Positions 1 to 10,695 are shown, counted from the first letter of the stretch. The stretch: DNA of 62,000 nucleotides from Symsagittifera roscoffensis (GCF_963678635.1 NC_087068.1:19269789-19331788); one strand, 5' to 3'. Made by a program: numbers and translations. The notes: generated from the letters alone by a model not told the origin.

Positions 1-1131
1 AGCGAAGCTGGAGAGGAAATGGAGGTGGGAAATACGCCAGACGGAGGGGCAACGAACAGGGAGTTTAGCCCCGGCACCACACGTGAGCTACTGCAAGAGC
101 TGATTGGGGACGACTGGGCAAACACAGCCACCCCATCTTTGCGATCTCCCCGGAAGAATCTTGAGTTGCCACTAACGAGTGAACCATCCAACATGGGAAA
201 GGTGCTCCTAACCGACGAAGCAAGGGAGGAGAACACCTTTGAGGGAAACAAAGATATGTTCTTGAGCACGGTGGATGAGGAGGCGTGGCGAAGTTTCCTT
301 GACCAATTCAACCAGAGAGTGGAAAACAAGGTGCGTGGAGTAGATGACTTCAAGGAAGAGCTATGGAGCAAGGTGGTGAAGTTTTGAGAGCCAGTCCTGA
401 TCGGCACTGGACTGGACGAGAAAGGAAGAGAAGGGCTGCTCGAGAAGATGATTGGCCTAAAAAAGAGGAAGCAGGACGTCGGGGCCAACCCATAGGAAGA
501 GGAAGCAGGACGCCGGGGCTCTACTCTGAACAAAAACACTGATGATAAAAAATTAAGCGCTAAGGTAGATGATAAATCTAAGACTTGTAATATGATCAAA
601 AATACTAATTTGTTTAAGGCTAGAGAAGGGGGAGGCAAGAGTTGGAAAAGAGGGACCTGGACAAAGAAGTGGAGGCAGTGATGGTGGTAGCAACTCCACC
701 GAGTAATGGAATAAGGTCTAGGAAAAGGAAACGGGAGACAGAGGAAGCGAGTCCTTCGGCGGATGCGGTTTCGGAGAAAAATCTGAAAGAGACAGCTCCC
801 ATGATTCTAGCGCGAGGGAAAACAGCGGCCTAAAAGAGCGGCTCAGCACCCAGCAGGCTAGCCGAAGTGATACGGGAAATGGAAGCCCCGATTACCTCGG
901 GAACGGAGAATGACTTCAAACCCCAGAAGACAAACATGAAAAGGGGGTTCGACGAGTGGACAGAGGTGGGAAATGGACATCCGTAAGGAATGGCTTTCGA
1001 CACAGCACCAGGCCATTGGGAAGCAATTGAAGTGCGATCCTCTCGAAAGGAATGCGATATGGAAAACTGCTCGGGCTTGGTGGATGGCTCTGGAGACCAC
1101 GAAAGAACTGGAGAATCACCTGAAGGAGCTT
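1..1131 (+). pseudogene. 5' part of a decayed retroelement ORF-B-like gene
   Basis: This stretch is richer in G+C than the DNA to its right and has broken open frames: 19-387 (122 codons), 642-833 and 973 onward. None matches a family I recognise. The last ~50 codons before 1131 can be aligned loosely with ORF-B of the large retroelement just upstream of the part resumed at 17541 (shared Gln, Ala, Gly, Leu, Ile, Trp and Glu positions). I infer that this is the upstream half of the gene whose downstream half lies at 17541-19910, and that the foldback structure separates them. The earlier part may be another section of the same polyprotein or unrelated. Several stops and frame changes show that it is not functional. 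Confidence 0.4.
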
Positions 1132-1226
1132 GATCGCGGGGTGTCCCGCAAGCGGCGGCATTGGGCTACCCTGTTTCCTGATCGCGGGGTGTCCCGCAAG
1201 CGGCGGCATTGGGCTACCCTGTTTCC
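1132..1226. repeat. 47-bp tandem duplication at the foldback junction
   Basis: Two adjacent, nearly identical 47-48 bp copies begin with gatcgcggggtgtcccgcaa. Each contains a short self-complementary stretch (gcgggg-tgt-cccgc). They sit exactly between the ORF-B-like left flank and the point where the inverted copy of the right flank begins, so they mark the rearrangement junction. No copy is seen at the right-hand end. Confidence 0.85.
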
Positions 1227-1879
1227 ATTTCCCATTTTTAGTTCCACCCTCTTGTTCGAGCGCGGCACGCTGATCACCTCTGGCATTTTCTCGAGTAACA
1301 GACCTTGGTTTGGCCTTTTTATCTCCGTCGGATCGATCTCGATGAATTTCTCCGTCCAGAACTTCAACAATACTGCCGCCTCAAAATTGATGAGGGCATT
1401 TCGGTCCTCCGAGTCCATGAAAGGGTTGTAAGGTATTTCCATTACTCCAGACACATATTGATATACTCCACGTTTTGTGGGTTTCGCATATTCTTTGCTC
1501 GGGCCAAGTTACGATGTAAGTCATGCCCCTCCTCGAATTTCTTGTTGTAGAACCTCCGTATTTCATCAATTTTCCCATGGCTCTCTAGAGACTGCCTCGA
1601 GCTCTCTTCTTTTTTGAATCCCGTTCTCTGGTAAACGTTCAGGATAACAGTGGAGACTCTCTTTTCCATGGTTTTACTTCCCTTCGCTTTTTGATGACAC
1701 ATTTGTACAGTAGTGTCAGTTATCACTGACATAGTCCACCTCAAGAAACAGGTGGCATCTTTTCTCCTCGCTAGGCCTAATCCCGAGTTGTCTCGACCAA
1801 AATGTTGCACCAGCAATTGATACACCTGAAGACTCTTTCCGCCCAGTTTCAGTTTATCGTGCGAGATCAACGCTTTCAA
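1227..1879 (-). pseudogene. Inverted copy of an ORF-B gene fragment
   Basis: Read on the minus strand, 1879 to 1227 encodes a fragment nearly identical to 17541-18208 on the plus strand and clearly related to residues ~470-660 of ORF-B at 39401. Shared landmarks include Lys-Ile-Asp-Glu-Ile-Arg-Arg-Phe and Tyr-Asn-Pro-Phe. The frame changes near 1450-1580, as in the right copy. Its outer edge stops abruptly at 1227, while the right copy continues for another 1.7 kb. So this is a duplicated, inverted piece of the right flank, not an independent gene. Confidence 0.8.
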
Positions 1880-1923
1880 TGCCAGTAAGAGAAGGTTGAG
1901 GGAGAGTGGGGGTGGGGGAAGAC

Positions 1924-2231
1924 CCCATGTATTAACATAGTCTTTAGAGTATCCGGTCTACATCCTAATTATTAAGATAGGCTATAGATTTATTATGTAT
2001 TATGAAAGGGAATAGGTTTCCCAATGTATTAAGATGGTAAGGTTTCAGATGGTAAGTTTCAGAAAAGTTTCTGGCGCCCTATCTTACCATGTTTTAGGAT
2101 AGTGTTTAGATTTCCCATGTATTAGGATAGTGTATAGATATTCCTATTTATAAGGATTAGAATTTAATTGTATTAATACAGAGAATAGGTTTCCCAATGT
2201 ATTAAGATAGGAAATGGTAAGGTTTCAGTGT
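1924..2231. repeat. Subterminal repeat cluster, left arm
   Basis: The motif ccatgtattaagatag, often preceded by ttt, occurs at least five or six times with small variations (near 1924, 1968, 2012, 2110 and 2190), spaced ~40-80 bp. A second element, atggtaaggtttcag, is interspersed. Repeats of this kind just inside transposon ends often bind transposase; that role is inferred. Confidence 0.75.
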
Positions 2232-2544
2232 GATGGTAAAAAAATGGTAAGAAAAACGGTTTTTTTTTTGGATTTTGTGTAGAAATGTCTAGTTTTTTTG
2301 CAAAAACCTCGGCATACGTTATGTAATTTTTGAGTATTATATGTAGAATGTGCAATGAAGAGATTATGTTTACTGGTTTATGGTAAGTCCATGGTAAGAT
2401 GCGCAAAAATTTGGAAATGTTTATAAAAAAAATGATATTTTTTCAAAAAACTTCAAAACACGAAGAGATTTGATATAATTTGACTTTATAAATATTTTAT
2501 TAGCTGATACTTTTTTGAAACTGTACTCAATCAGCTTAAACTAT

Positions 2545-2712
2545 GCTTAAACTAACTGAAACTTTAAAAAAATTTCAAGTTTTTGGAAAAAATTGCAAAA
2601 TTTTCACGTTTTCGGAAAAAATTGCAAAAATTTCAAAGTTTTTGGAAAAATTTGCAAAAATTTCAATTTTTTGGAAAAAAATTGCAGATATCTCAAGGTT
2701 TTGGCAAGTTTT
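2545..2712. repeat. ~33-36 nt minisatellite, left arm
   Basis: About five degenerate copies of a unit containing aagtttttggaaaaattgca follow each other. The same array lies inverted in the right arm. It is probably non-coding; an open frame of 72 codons across it reflects low complexity. Confidence 0.75.
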
Positions 2713-3602
2713 TGTTGCCTCTGATCTAATTTCAAAAAATATGGATATGTTTAGAGTTTGAAATTAAGCTCAAACTGTATTTCAATTGGCATCATGTTCA
2801 GACACTGATACAAAATTTTAAATGGAAATATGGATTTTTCCACAATTTTCTCTCAAAACAATCAAATACGTTAAAGTTTACCCTACTTTTAGCTAAAAAG
2901 TGGTTTATATAATGCTCTGAACACATAAAGTTCATATTTGCTGAATCAATATTGATACTTCCGATTTCTCGGGAAAATAGGTAATTAATCGTAACTTTCG
3001 AGAAAGTAAAAATTAATCAAATCTGTATAAAATTTTCCAACGTTAACCTTTGAATTGTGTCATTAACTGGTTTTTTGTTCAATTCAAGGATAATTTACCT
3101 TAGAATCTTAATTCAATTAAGCAATAAGAGCAAAATTCCTTAAAATTTCTAGATCAAATTCCATGATCCAGCTCCCCCTCAGTTTTTTCTCAAAGAATCA
3201 CCCAAACTTGTACAAAAATTACAATTTCTGAGAAGTTTTTAACTTTATTATCAAAAATTATTTCCAGATCATTGATGAAAATTGAACCTTTTACTGCTAA
3301 AATTGACTAAAAATGGGGTATATTTCTCTTAACAGTATATTAGATTGTGAGATATTCAACAAAATCTGCTTCAAATCTGATGATTACCGCTCTGTTGCTT
3401 CTACAATATAAATTTCAGTGTTTTTCTATGTCTTAAGCTTATTCTTGCTTTCTGCTTATTGCATGTTTTTGCTCTTGAACTCACTTTGCAAGAAATTTTG
3501 GTCAGAACTGAGGAATTTAGGAGAAAATATTATCAATTGAGCGAACACTTTGTTGGCAGAGATAAAACTAGAACTAATAACGTTTAACTATTACCCTCTA
3601 AT

Positions 3603-3830
3603 TTGTACATGTTCTCCTTTAGGTACCTTTGTTTAGTTTCTACAGCAAACTGTTTTATCGAAAACCCAACTTTTGAAATCATTAATTATCACTTTTCTTG
3701 CAAAATAGTTTGTAATTCGCTTTTTGTTCTTGATTTTTGTCGGAAGTGTTCTCAAAAATGTCGAAGTGAGAAAAAATTGCTGCTGTTTGAAGCATTCGAA
3801 AGCACATGTATAACTTGAGAATTTTAAGGC
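3603..3830 (-). pseudogene. Arm gene, distal coding block (left copy)
   Basis: The minus strand encodes a lysine-rich stretch ending in Pro-Lys-Gly-Glu-His-Val-Gln-Ile-Arg and followed by a stop. The right arm (15870-16077, plus) encodes the same peptide with scattered changes. The left copy has a stop codon inside the block where the right copy has Lys. Conservation of the frame between arms suggests former coding. It would lie downstream of the zinc-finger exon in the same transcription direction. No family is recognised. Confidence 0.4.
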
Positions 3831-4171
3831 GTATTTTTACGTTGATTTCTTAGAATAAATTAAGAGCAGTTCTATTGTTGATAATCTGCAAAACCTTTCG
3901 AAGTAGAAATACGCAAGCGAACTTAGTTCCATATTTCTACAACCTTTATAACATCTAAAAGATCTGTTCTCAAGAACACCGATTAAAGAAAAGAAATCAT
4001 GGTGCAAACTGTAACAATTGAAAAATTTTGCGAACTTTATTAAGCAAAAACTCTATAATTCAACGTAATTTTCTAATTGAAAAAAAATTTAAGCTAAACG
4101 GAACTAAATTTTTACTGTGTGTCTAGTTAAAATTTTTCTTCTTAAAAATCATAGAATTATGAGATATGAGA

Positions 4172-4330
4172 TCATACATCTGGTTCTGCTAAAGTATTAA
4201 TTTGTTTAGAATTACTCAGCAGACTCCATATTATTTTCTCTAAAACTCTTTCTAAATCAGATTTTTTATCCAAAAGAATGAAATGTAGATCTTGAAAGCA
4301 AATTTTTGATTTATGCTTCATGTATCTTCT
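4172..4330 (-). CDS. Arm gene, middle coding block (left copy)
   Basis: A minus-strand open frame contains Phe-Gln-Asp-Leu-His-Phe-Ile-Leu-Leu-Asp-Lys-Lys and ends Glu-Pro-Asp-Val-stop. The right arm holds the same block (15370-15505, plus), but there one extra A in a run of A shifts the frame after Lys-Lys. The left copy is intact across that point. It lies between the zinc-finger exon and the distal block, in the same direction. The function is unknown, and the start or splice entry is not resolved. Confidence 0.4.
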   Translation of the reverse strand, partial: RRYMKHKSKICFQDLHFILLDKKSDLERVLEKIIWSLLSNSKQINTLAEPDV

Positions 4331-5091
4331 TCTAAAAGATGTTAGAGTTCGGTTTACTTCACAACAAATTGTTTTCAAAAAATCTGATTTTTCATATACG
4401 TTAACCTAGTATATCAAATGATAAAAAATTTTCCAAACATTACTTTTTTATGTTGGATTTTTTCTCAAGATGTAATATTTAAGCTAAATTTCAATTTAAA
4501 AAGTCCCTAAACTTCTAATGAATTAATTGAGTTTCTATCTCAATTTGATTTTTTCTCAGTTTCTGCTTCATCTACTATCTTCCAACTTAATCAAACTCGA
4601 ACAAAGTTTTATTTGAAAATTGAGTTTTAGAGTGAAAAATGTATCATTTCAACGAACGTTCATTATTCCGAAGCAGAATTATAACCATAAATCCTTTTTT
4701 AAAAATTTTCAAATTATTTTCTTGACCTATAACTGTATGTTGCTGTTTCAACTCTGAATTTCTACTTTGAATTAAACTTTTGGTTGAGAATGATGTATAT
4801 TGTTATATTGAAATTTTCAAATGTTAGCACAACATACGTTTTCCAGGACAGTTATCAATTTCTTTCTGAATTGTAGAAAAAAGCAAAAGAAAACCAAAAT
4901 TCTTAGTAAACAATCCCCAATATCTGCTACGCACTACTCTATGATTACTTTTACAAGCACTAAGCAAGGAAAACTTTAAAATGGTTATTAGGTAAAACCT
5001 TTCAATTAATCAATGTTTTATAAATATCCAGTTTTTAATAGTACTTCTACAAATACTTCAGCGCTCATTAGCCTATGTGATTCACTTTTAC

Positions 5092-5211
5092 TACAAATTT
5101 ATCGCAACCAAATCCCCGCAAGCTGGCAACCGATGGAGTTTTTACAGTAGATGGAAGATTTTCGGATCGATTTCCATTAAAAGTTTCAAGACAATTTAAA
5201 CTCGGTTGTTG
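5092..5211 (-). CDS. Arm gene, 40-codon exon (left copy)
   Basis: Read on the minus strand, a 120-nt block lies between a ccag acceptor and a gtaaaa donor. It is open in phase 0 throughout, starts Gln-Gln and ends Cys-Asp-Lys-Phe-Val. The right arm has the same 120-nt block with identical boundaries and no indels (14560-14679). Its phase fits directly onto the zinc-finger exon, which also ends in phase 0. I infer exon 2 of a spliced gene transcribed outward from each arm. Several changes between copies alter amino acids, so selection is not demonstrated. Confidence 0.5.
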
Positions 5212-5389
5212 CTGGTTTTATCATCAATCAGGCCCTTTGAATATTGAAAATCAGGAATAATGATGAAAAAACTGTAAATTTTTTACTAGAAGTTTTTTAA
5301 ATTTAGTGAATAGTCTTTTCAGTTTCAGCAAAAAATTATTATTCAAAGTATTTTCTACCATGTTTTTATTAAAAATATATCATTTTTAC

Positions 5390-5620
5390 CTTCTATTGGA
5401 GTGTGTTTTGAGACTGCTGAGCACAAAATTTAACATTATCTTGACAATGCTTCTTCTTGATATGAGTAGTAAGTTCCTCGCTGCTATATGTATAAAAGTT
5501 ACAATTGGAACACTTTAAAACGCCACAGTGCTTTCGATGTCTTGACACATCTTTACGTGTGTATTCTCTTCCACATTCAAGACATGCAGTTCTTTCGTTT
5601 CTATTCAGTTTCGTTTCTAC
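5390..5620 (-). CDS. C2H2 zinc-finger exon of the arm gene (left copy)
   Basis: The minus strand encodes two adjacent zinc-finger-like units. The first is Cys-x2-Cys with a downstream His-x3-His-Cys. The second is Cys-x2-Cys-x12-His-x4-His, with an aromatic after the second Cys and Tyr-Ser-Ser before a Leu, as in classical C2H2 fingers. A gtaaaa donor follows at 5389. One TAG codon lies two codons before the donor in this copy; the right arm has GAG there, so the stop looks like recent decay. Upstream, a stop limits the frame near 5621, so an earlier exon or a nearby start is expected. C2H2 fingers bind DNA or RNA; a role in recognising the element's own repeats is speculation. Confidence 0.65.
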
Positions 5621-5935
5621 TCAGCATCTCAATAAGTAGGAAGAAAAAAAATGAAAGATTTAGAATATCCCAAAATTTTTAGAAAAGAAGAGTTGAACAA
5701 CCTCAAAAAATGAATAAAAATGAATTTAAAAAAGCAAATTTCTTATTCAATTGCTTTTAACGTGAAAGAAAATCAGAATGGATTTACTATTTAGCCTAGC
5801 TGAAACAAAATTTATCCAATCTAACCATGGAGCTTTCAAAAGTTTTGCTATCAACCATTCAGAATCGAGCATTAATTATACGGAAATTTTTATCTTTTCT
5901 GATATCACCAATCAAAATCGACTTTCAATGTTCAT

Positions 5936-6506
5936 TCCATAAAATTTGATAAATGATCATTTCAGACATTGAAAACGCTTTTGATAGAAACATAATTCTT
6001 ACTGAAATAACAAAGAAACTTGAAAAAACTCGAATTGTTGAACCATTTTTACTTATATTGTAATCAACATAATATAATTTTCCCTTATTTAGAGACTGAT
6101 AAGAATTAAATAAAATCATGTAGCCAATCAAAATCTCAAATTAAGGCAATTGAAAACAACCATTGAAAGTCAGAATTTCAAAAAAATATTGAGAATGTTA
6201 CAACTAACTATACATTTTGTTTGTAATTTTGTTCAATTAAGAAAAATTTTACTTAACTTTTGATAAAAACAGTAATTAAAAAAAAATTCTGTAATCTCCT
6301 AACAAAAACTGGAAAAATCTATTGATAATTGGATAGTGTTTTATGTCAATTTTGATTAAATTTTTAAGTTTTGTCTCAAACTTAAAAATTTGAGACAACG
6401 AATTCATATTTCCTCAGATATCCCAGCTCTAAATATGCATTTCAGTGACAGAAGATAGTTTTGAACCAACACTATTTCAATTAACCAACATACAAAACAT
6501 CGCAAA
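5936..6506. other. AT-rich central spacer
   Basis: No gene, repeat array or RNA could be supported here. Short open frames are present but have no mirrored or duplicated counterpart. Confidence 0.5.
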
Positions 6507-7330
6507 GCATTACTGAGGCTTATCATTATCAACAAACATAAAGTCACCCAAATTTTGGGACAGTTCTTTGAATTCGTTCAAAGTATAGTTGACATAGGCA
6601 ACTTGTTTCGTTGCTTCATTCTCTTTTGCAGTAAACAGTCGAATCAGAATGTAGGGTGCCTTGTTCTCACTGTACTTGTTGATTGTGACACACACCCCCT
6701 CATGTTGTTTGTTGCTATTTCATATACTCTATTACAGATCTCATGCTCCTGATCCATAGTTGATTCTTTGCCAGATTTGGCTTCATACATAGGTACGAGT
6801 CCAAGGTTTTCAGCATCGTGAATAACAGTATTCCGGATTCTCGATAATGCTTCACCTTCTTTTTCACTAAAATAGACTTGTTGGGACTTTTCAAATTGTC
6901 CCAAATTGTTAATTTTTTAATAGTTGAAAGCAGGGCTCAAAATAAAACTTCCCCTTGTAGGATTTTTGGAACCAAACAAATCTCCCAATTCCTGTTTGAT
7001 TTTTTGAGAACTCAATGTAATTGGGCCTAGTGTCTTTTCTTGAGTACATTTTTGAAGAACAGACTGATCAGATGAAGATAAATGAGAAAAATGATTTTGA
7101 GATTAAATAAAAATGGAAGTAAGAAGTATGACTCATCATGATTTCCATATATGGAAGTAATACCAAATGCAGAATGTTTTGTATGACGTTTACATATACC
7201 GAAATCACGCAGGCGTTCCTGTATAAATCCACAACTCTCATCAAAAATCATTCTTCCCAATGGCTGCTGCTATGTGTCAAGCTCTTCCCAGGTTTTGATC
7301 AGATTATTGTAAAAAATCGCTATTTATTTC
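6507..7330 (-). pseudogene. Unrecognised central gene, decayed
   Basis: Reading leftward from ~7330, the minus strand shows protein-like frames: Thr-Trp-Glu-Glu-Leu-Asp, one stop, then a ~45-codon block ending Tyr-Gly-Asn-His-Asp-Glu. After a possible intron or frame change near 7070-7130, a long frame from ~7070 to 6644 has one TAA near 6910. A one-base shift in a run of C near 6690 then leads into the last ~60 codons, which end in a stop at 6510. The C-terminal part (Ile-Leu-Ile-Arg-Leu-Phe, then Tyr-x-Leu-x2-Phe-x2-Leu) vaguely recalls PC4-type ssDNA-binding domains, but this is a weak impression. The promoter side faces the plus-strand gene at 7303-7853. Confidence 0.4.
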
Positions 7331-7853
7331 CGTTTCCAGTGATTTTTACGAAAAACACATAGAAACACATGATTATTGTATCTCTACCCACAACTCTTTA
7401 TATTCTTTGGAAAATTGTAAGTTCCATTTGGTTTTAAGAGGAATATCTCTTAGCCAAATTTTTCAGAGATTAGATAAAAATATATACATATATCAAGATA
7501 TTGACTGTCTTTACACCTTGTTTAAACACAGATTCTATTCAAGTATTGTTAAGTCAAGCGGAGAAATGTTCAATCAGCTTAGACGAGCAGTTCAACATAA
7601 CTTACGATGGAAAGATGCCAAAAAGATGCATAGTATTGCAAAGAAACGACTAATTCGGAAAAAATTCAAGACACATTATTTATGTTCCCACCAGAAACTG
7701 GTTTCCACACAAACTCTTGGTTCAGCGTTTCTGGATAGAATTGGAAAAATTCAAATCTCAAAATATGAATCTGATTTGTTCAAGATTATTGATTGCTTTA
7801 ATGATTGTCATGGTTCTGTGCATAGTGATTATGTAAGCTTTGAGATAAAATAA
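7303..7853 (+). CDS. Unrecognised basic protein of the foldback centre
   Basis: A continuous plus-strand frame runs from a stop near 7302 to TAA at 7853 (~183 codons), with an in-frame TTG at 7407 and Met at 7566. The middle is basic (a Lys-Lys-Arg-Leu-Ile-Arg-Lys-Lys cluster) and amphipathic. The C-terminal ~45 codons are duplicated at 11015-11155 with many substitutions but a preserved frame, which argues that this is a real protein. The residue pattern Ser-Thr-Gln-Thr-Leu-Gly, then Ala-Phe, then Arg-Ile is shared. A preceding frame at 7138-7362 could be joined by a frameshift, but the opposite strand looks more coding there. No homologous family is recognised. Confidence 0.5.
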
Positions 7854-7994
7854 TCAATTGTTTTCAAATGTGCTCTTAAAAGTTTACCCTGATAAACCTT
7901 TAAAGTTTAAGCTTTGGTTCTGGAACCTTTCATTCAAATGGTAAAAAAAAACTTTTTACAACTCAATGAGAAACTTGAAAAAAAATGTAAGAAA

Positions 7995-8613
7995 TCAAAA
8001 AAATGAGTTAATTTTCGAGTTCCTTGTCACTTCTTCTTCATGTGCCACACCAAGTTTTCTTCTAAACAAGGCTAAGCTATCATGTTGTACCTTCAATTTT
8101 TCTTTCTTGTACCTTCTGTCATGAATTGTTTCAAGTTTTCGCCAATCATGTATGGAAAGTCTTAAGGGACTGAAACACTTCTTCAGATCTCTGTAGAAGA
8201 TGTCAAATTCAACCATTTTTTCATAATTAGTCATTTGTAGTAAATGTTCACTTGTACGCAAATGAAAACTATTTCCGTATCACAGATACACAATTTCATC
8301 AAAATACTTTTCATTTGAATCATATGAAAACCCGTACTTTTTTCTCGAAGGTGACTTAGATATAGCCGATTCTTTTCTAAATTCTCTAACTCTTCTACTC
8401 TCCAGTTCTCTCCATTTCCAAAAAAATCTGCTCCCTAGCTTGGAAAATTTCATTAAATTTGAGAATCGTGACAGTTTCGGTGCCAATTTCAAACTGGATT
8501 CGGTAACTCGCCCGTTCTATTATGATTGGTTTCAAAGTTTGAGATAGATTTCCATTTCTTCTAAAAATTCTTCTCATGTTGGTAAAATGAACTGAACTGT
8601 AGAAGATTTTCAA
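7995..8613 (-). pseudogene. Unrecognised charged central gene, one stop and one frameshift
   Basis: The minus strand from 8613 encodes ~70 codons in one frame, then a shift at a run of A near 8420. A ~65-codon frame follows that continues, across a single TGA near 8281, into 88 more codons ending at 7995. The combined length would be ~200 residues. It is rich in Arg, Lys and Glu, with predicted helices (for example Asp-Trp-Arg-Lys-Leu-Glu near 8150). Because both sides of the TGA stay in one frame, recent inactivation is likely. No family is recognised. The upstream region contains two TGACGTCA palindromes. Confidence 0.5.
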
Positions 8614-9640
8614 ATGAATTGAATTATAGTTTTTTCAACTGTAAATTTTGCTTAATTTCTCATAAAAAACTGAACTCCAAAAATTTTGCAACACTTGATT
8701 GACATTAATTGTTTCTGAAGGATTTTGTAAAATGAGAATTTTTTGTTGACTAAAGTTTTTCAAAAGGGAAGAATTTCATTGAAAACTATTCCTTTTATTT
8801 ACATTCTTGGTTGCGTATCTTTATTTAGAATTAAAAAAACTAGCAAAAGAACTAAAAAGTCACAAATTTTTTTCATCAACGTCATTACCTCAGAGTTAGT
8901 TCTGAACTTCTGATTGGTTAAATTTTAGTGATTGTTTCTAGAATTTAGAAGATTGAGAGAAATCTAGATGTTAATGTGTGATGACTTCGTGTAAAATTCA
9001 AGGACTTAATCTGTAGATTCTAAAACTTAGAAGTTTCTAGAATTTAATGAATAATGACGTCAGTTTCGCTGGTGGAAATTATCCACAACTTTTAGTGTTC
9101 TATAAAAGTTAAAGTGTAATGACGTCATTTTCTCAGGTGGAATTACTTTTTTTACCTAAATAATTCAAAAGACACCTTCTTAGCTCTGTAGAGGAATCTA
9201 GCCTGAACAGTTTTTAACATATAAATGTATACAATTTTTTTTTTCGTCTACCAAAAATTCTCTCAATAATTTTTGCTAAATGCAAAAAAATCTAAGAATT
9301 TTTTTTTGGTAAAGTGCACGTTTTTTCTTTGTTTTTTTTTCAAAAATCATGTAAAATTTTAACTTTATTTTCTTAAATGATAAAGCAAAAATGGCAAAAC
9401 TTTAATATGATAAGCATGTTGACTTTTTATTGCTTAGAAAACTTCTATATTGATGACTTTCATCGTTATTCCTTAAATTAATACCTTGGTATTCAATTGT
9501 TTCTGATCAACAGACATGCAAAAATTAGTTTTCCGAAGGATTAAATTTTGAATAAAAATTTCATAAAGACTAGTAACTAACTGTGCAAGAAAAATTGTAA
9601 TAATTTATTTCGGCCAGATGGGAAAATTGATTCAATTTTT
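8614..9640. promoter_or_regulatory. Intergenic region with two CRE-like palindromes
   Basis: TGACGTCA occurs at 9054-9061 and 9120-9127 inside a repeated ~28-nt context (aatgacgtca then ggtggaa), 66 bp apart. This octamer is the classic cAMP-response/ATF site in animals. It lies ~450-520 bp upstream of the minus-strand gene at 8613. A regulatory role is inferred. The rest of the interval is AT-rich, with nothing else I can support. Confidence 0.35.
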
Positions 9641-9649
9641 TTGAAGCGT

Positions 9650-9970
9650 TTGCGAAAAGTGTTTCACTTTTTTCGTACAAATGCGAAAATTGCTTAATTT
9701 TTTTGACAAGACGCGAAAAGTGTGTCACTTTTTTTTCCTACGAATGCGAAAAATTTTTCATATTTTTTGACAAGATACGGAAAGTGTTTCAATTTCTTCG
9801 ACAAAATGCAAAAAATGTTTCACTTGTTTCCTATAAAAAGCGAAAAGTCTTTCAATTTTTTTGACAATATGAGAAAAGTGTTTCAAATTTTTTTGACGAA
9901 ATGCGAAAAGTGTTTCAATTTTTTTACAAAGTGGGAAAACTGTGTGAGTTTTTTGACAAGATGCAAAAAC
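9650..9970. repeat. 30-nt minisatellite, array 1
   Basis: About nine degenerate units contain gacaaaatgcgaaaagtgtt followed by a T-rich run. The unit length is a multiple of three, so open frames encode Phe-Phe-Asp-Lys-Met-Arg-Lys-like repeats. I regard these frames as a by-product. Confidence 0.8.
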
Positions 9971-10207
9971 CTTTAGGTAACCTTTTACTTTTGTACAACT
10001 TTTCTAGTGTTTTTCCGAATATGTGTGCAAAAATTATTCGAGTTTCTTAACATATGCACGAGTTCGGAGCACTAAATTAGGTTCTAATTATTTTTAATGG
10101 TTTACCCTGAACCTCTCATCTATTCTCATAATTAAAAAGAAAATAAATAAATTAATTAATTACAGAAAACGAAGTCAATACCAAACAACATTTATTTACA
10201 AAAACGC

Positions 10208-10695
10208 TTAATCAAAGAGTTGTCGAGCAGCAGAAGAGTTCTGGAGGTTCTCTATAGAACGCAGAGCTGGACGAGGTTCCATTGCTGGTGGTTGTTGTGG
10301 AGCCGGATGTCTCATTGTTTCTGAGATACCCTCTTCTTCATCTATCTTGTTGGGGTTTTCGGCTGATCCTGCCTCCTCCCAAGGAAAGAGGAAGTCTTCG
10401 ACTGGTTGAGCTACAAATCTTGAGTAAGCAATCTCAGGGAGTTCATTCCCACATGATCAGAAACTTCCTCTATCATTTGCATTTCTTCAAGTTGGTTCTC
10501 TGTCATGGGTACTTGTGTCATATGATGTTCGTTGAAATCCCTTCGCATCACATCCACCATGTGCCAGACTTGGATTGGGATGTCCATTCGTGTCAGAAAA
10601 ACTCAAGAGACTGCTTCTCGCACTTGAATTTGTACTAGATCAGGCGAAAATTCCACATAGTACACGAGGTGGCTGTTTTGCACAGAGAAAATCAT
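10208..10695 (-). pseudogene. Small acidic protein gene, damaged copy
   Basis: This is the minus-strand counterpart of the gene at 12083-12576. The C-terminal end is preserved here (Pro-Ala-Leu-Arg-Ser-Ile-Glu-Asn-Leu, then Arg-Gln-Leu-Phe-Asp-stop at 10208). In the middle a 2-nt insertion near 10553 and further changes break the frame. The N-terminal block starting Met-Ile-Phe-Ser-Val-Gln at 10695 ends in TGA, as in the other copy. Confidence 0.55.

Larger units (their letters stand above)
1880..5935. repeat. Left inverted arm of the foldback element
   Basis: This AT-rich arm mirrors 13899-17540. Read outward (minus strand) it holds a degenerate repeat region near the centre, a zinc-finger exon (5390-5620), further exon-like blocks (5092-5211, 4172-4330, 3603-3830), a minisatellite (2545-2712) and subterminal repeats (1924-2231). 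The terminus near 1900-1925 is G-rich on the plus strand. Parts not listed separately (2232-2544, 2713-3602, 3831-4171, 4380-5091) show no gene I can support. Confidence 0.9.

Noticed and set aside
1924-2231. CRISPR-like array
   Set aside because: Repeat spacing is irregular, units are degenerate, and the sequence is eukaryotic.
7138-7362. Plus-strand 74-codon frame as the N-terminus of the 7303-7853 gene
   Set aside because: The opposite strand reads as a better protein there, and joining the two frames would need an unsupported shift.
9722-9976. Phe-rich open frame (also 11279-11583 in two frames)
   Set aside because: The frames exist because the minisatellite unit is 30 nt, a multiple of three; several frames are open at once and the peptides are low complexity.
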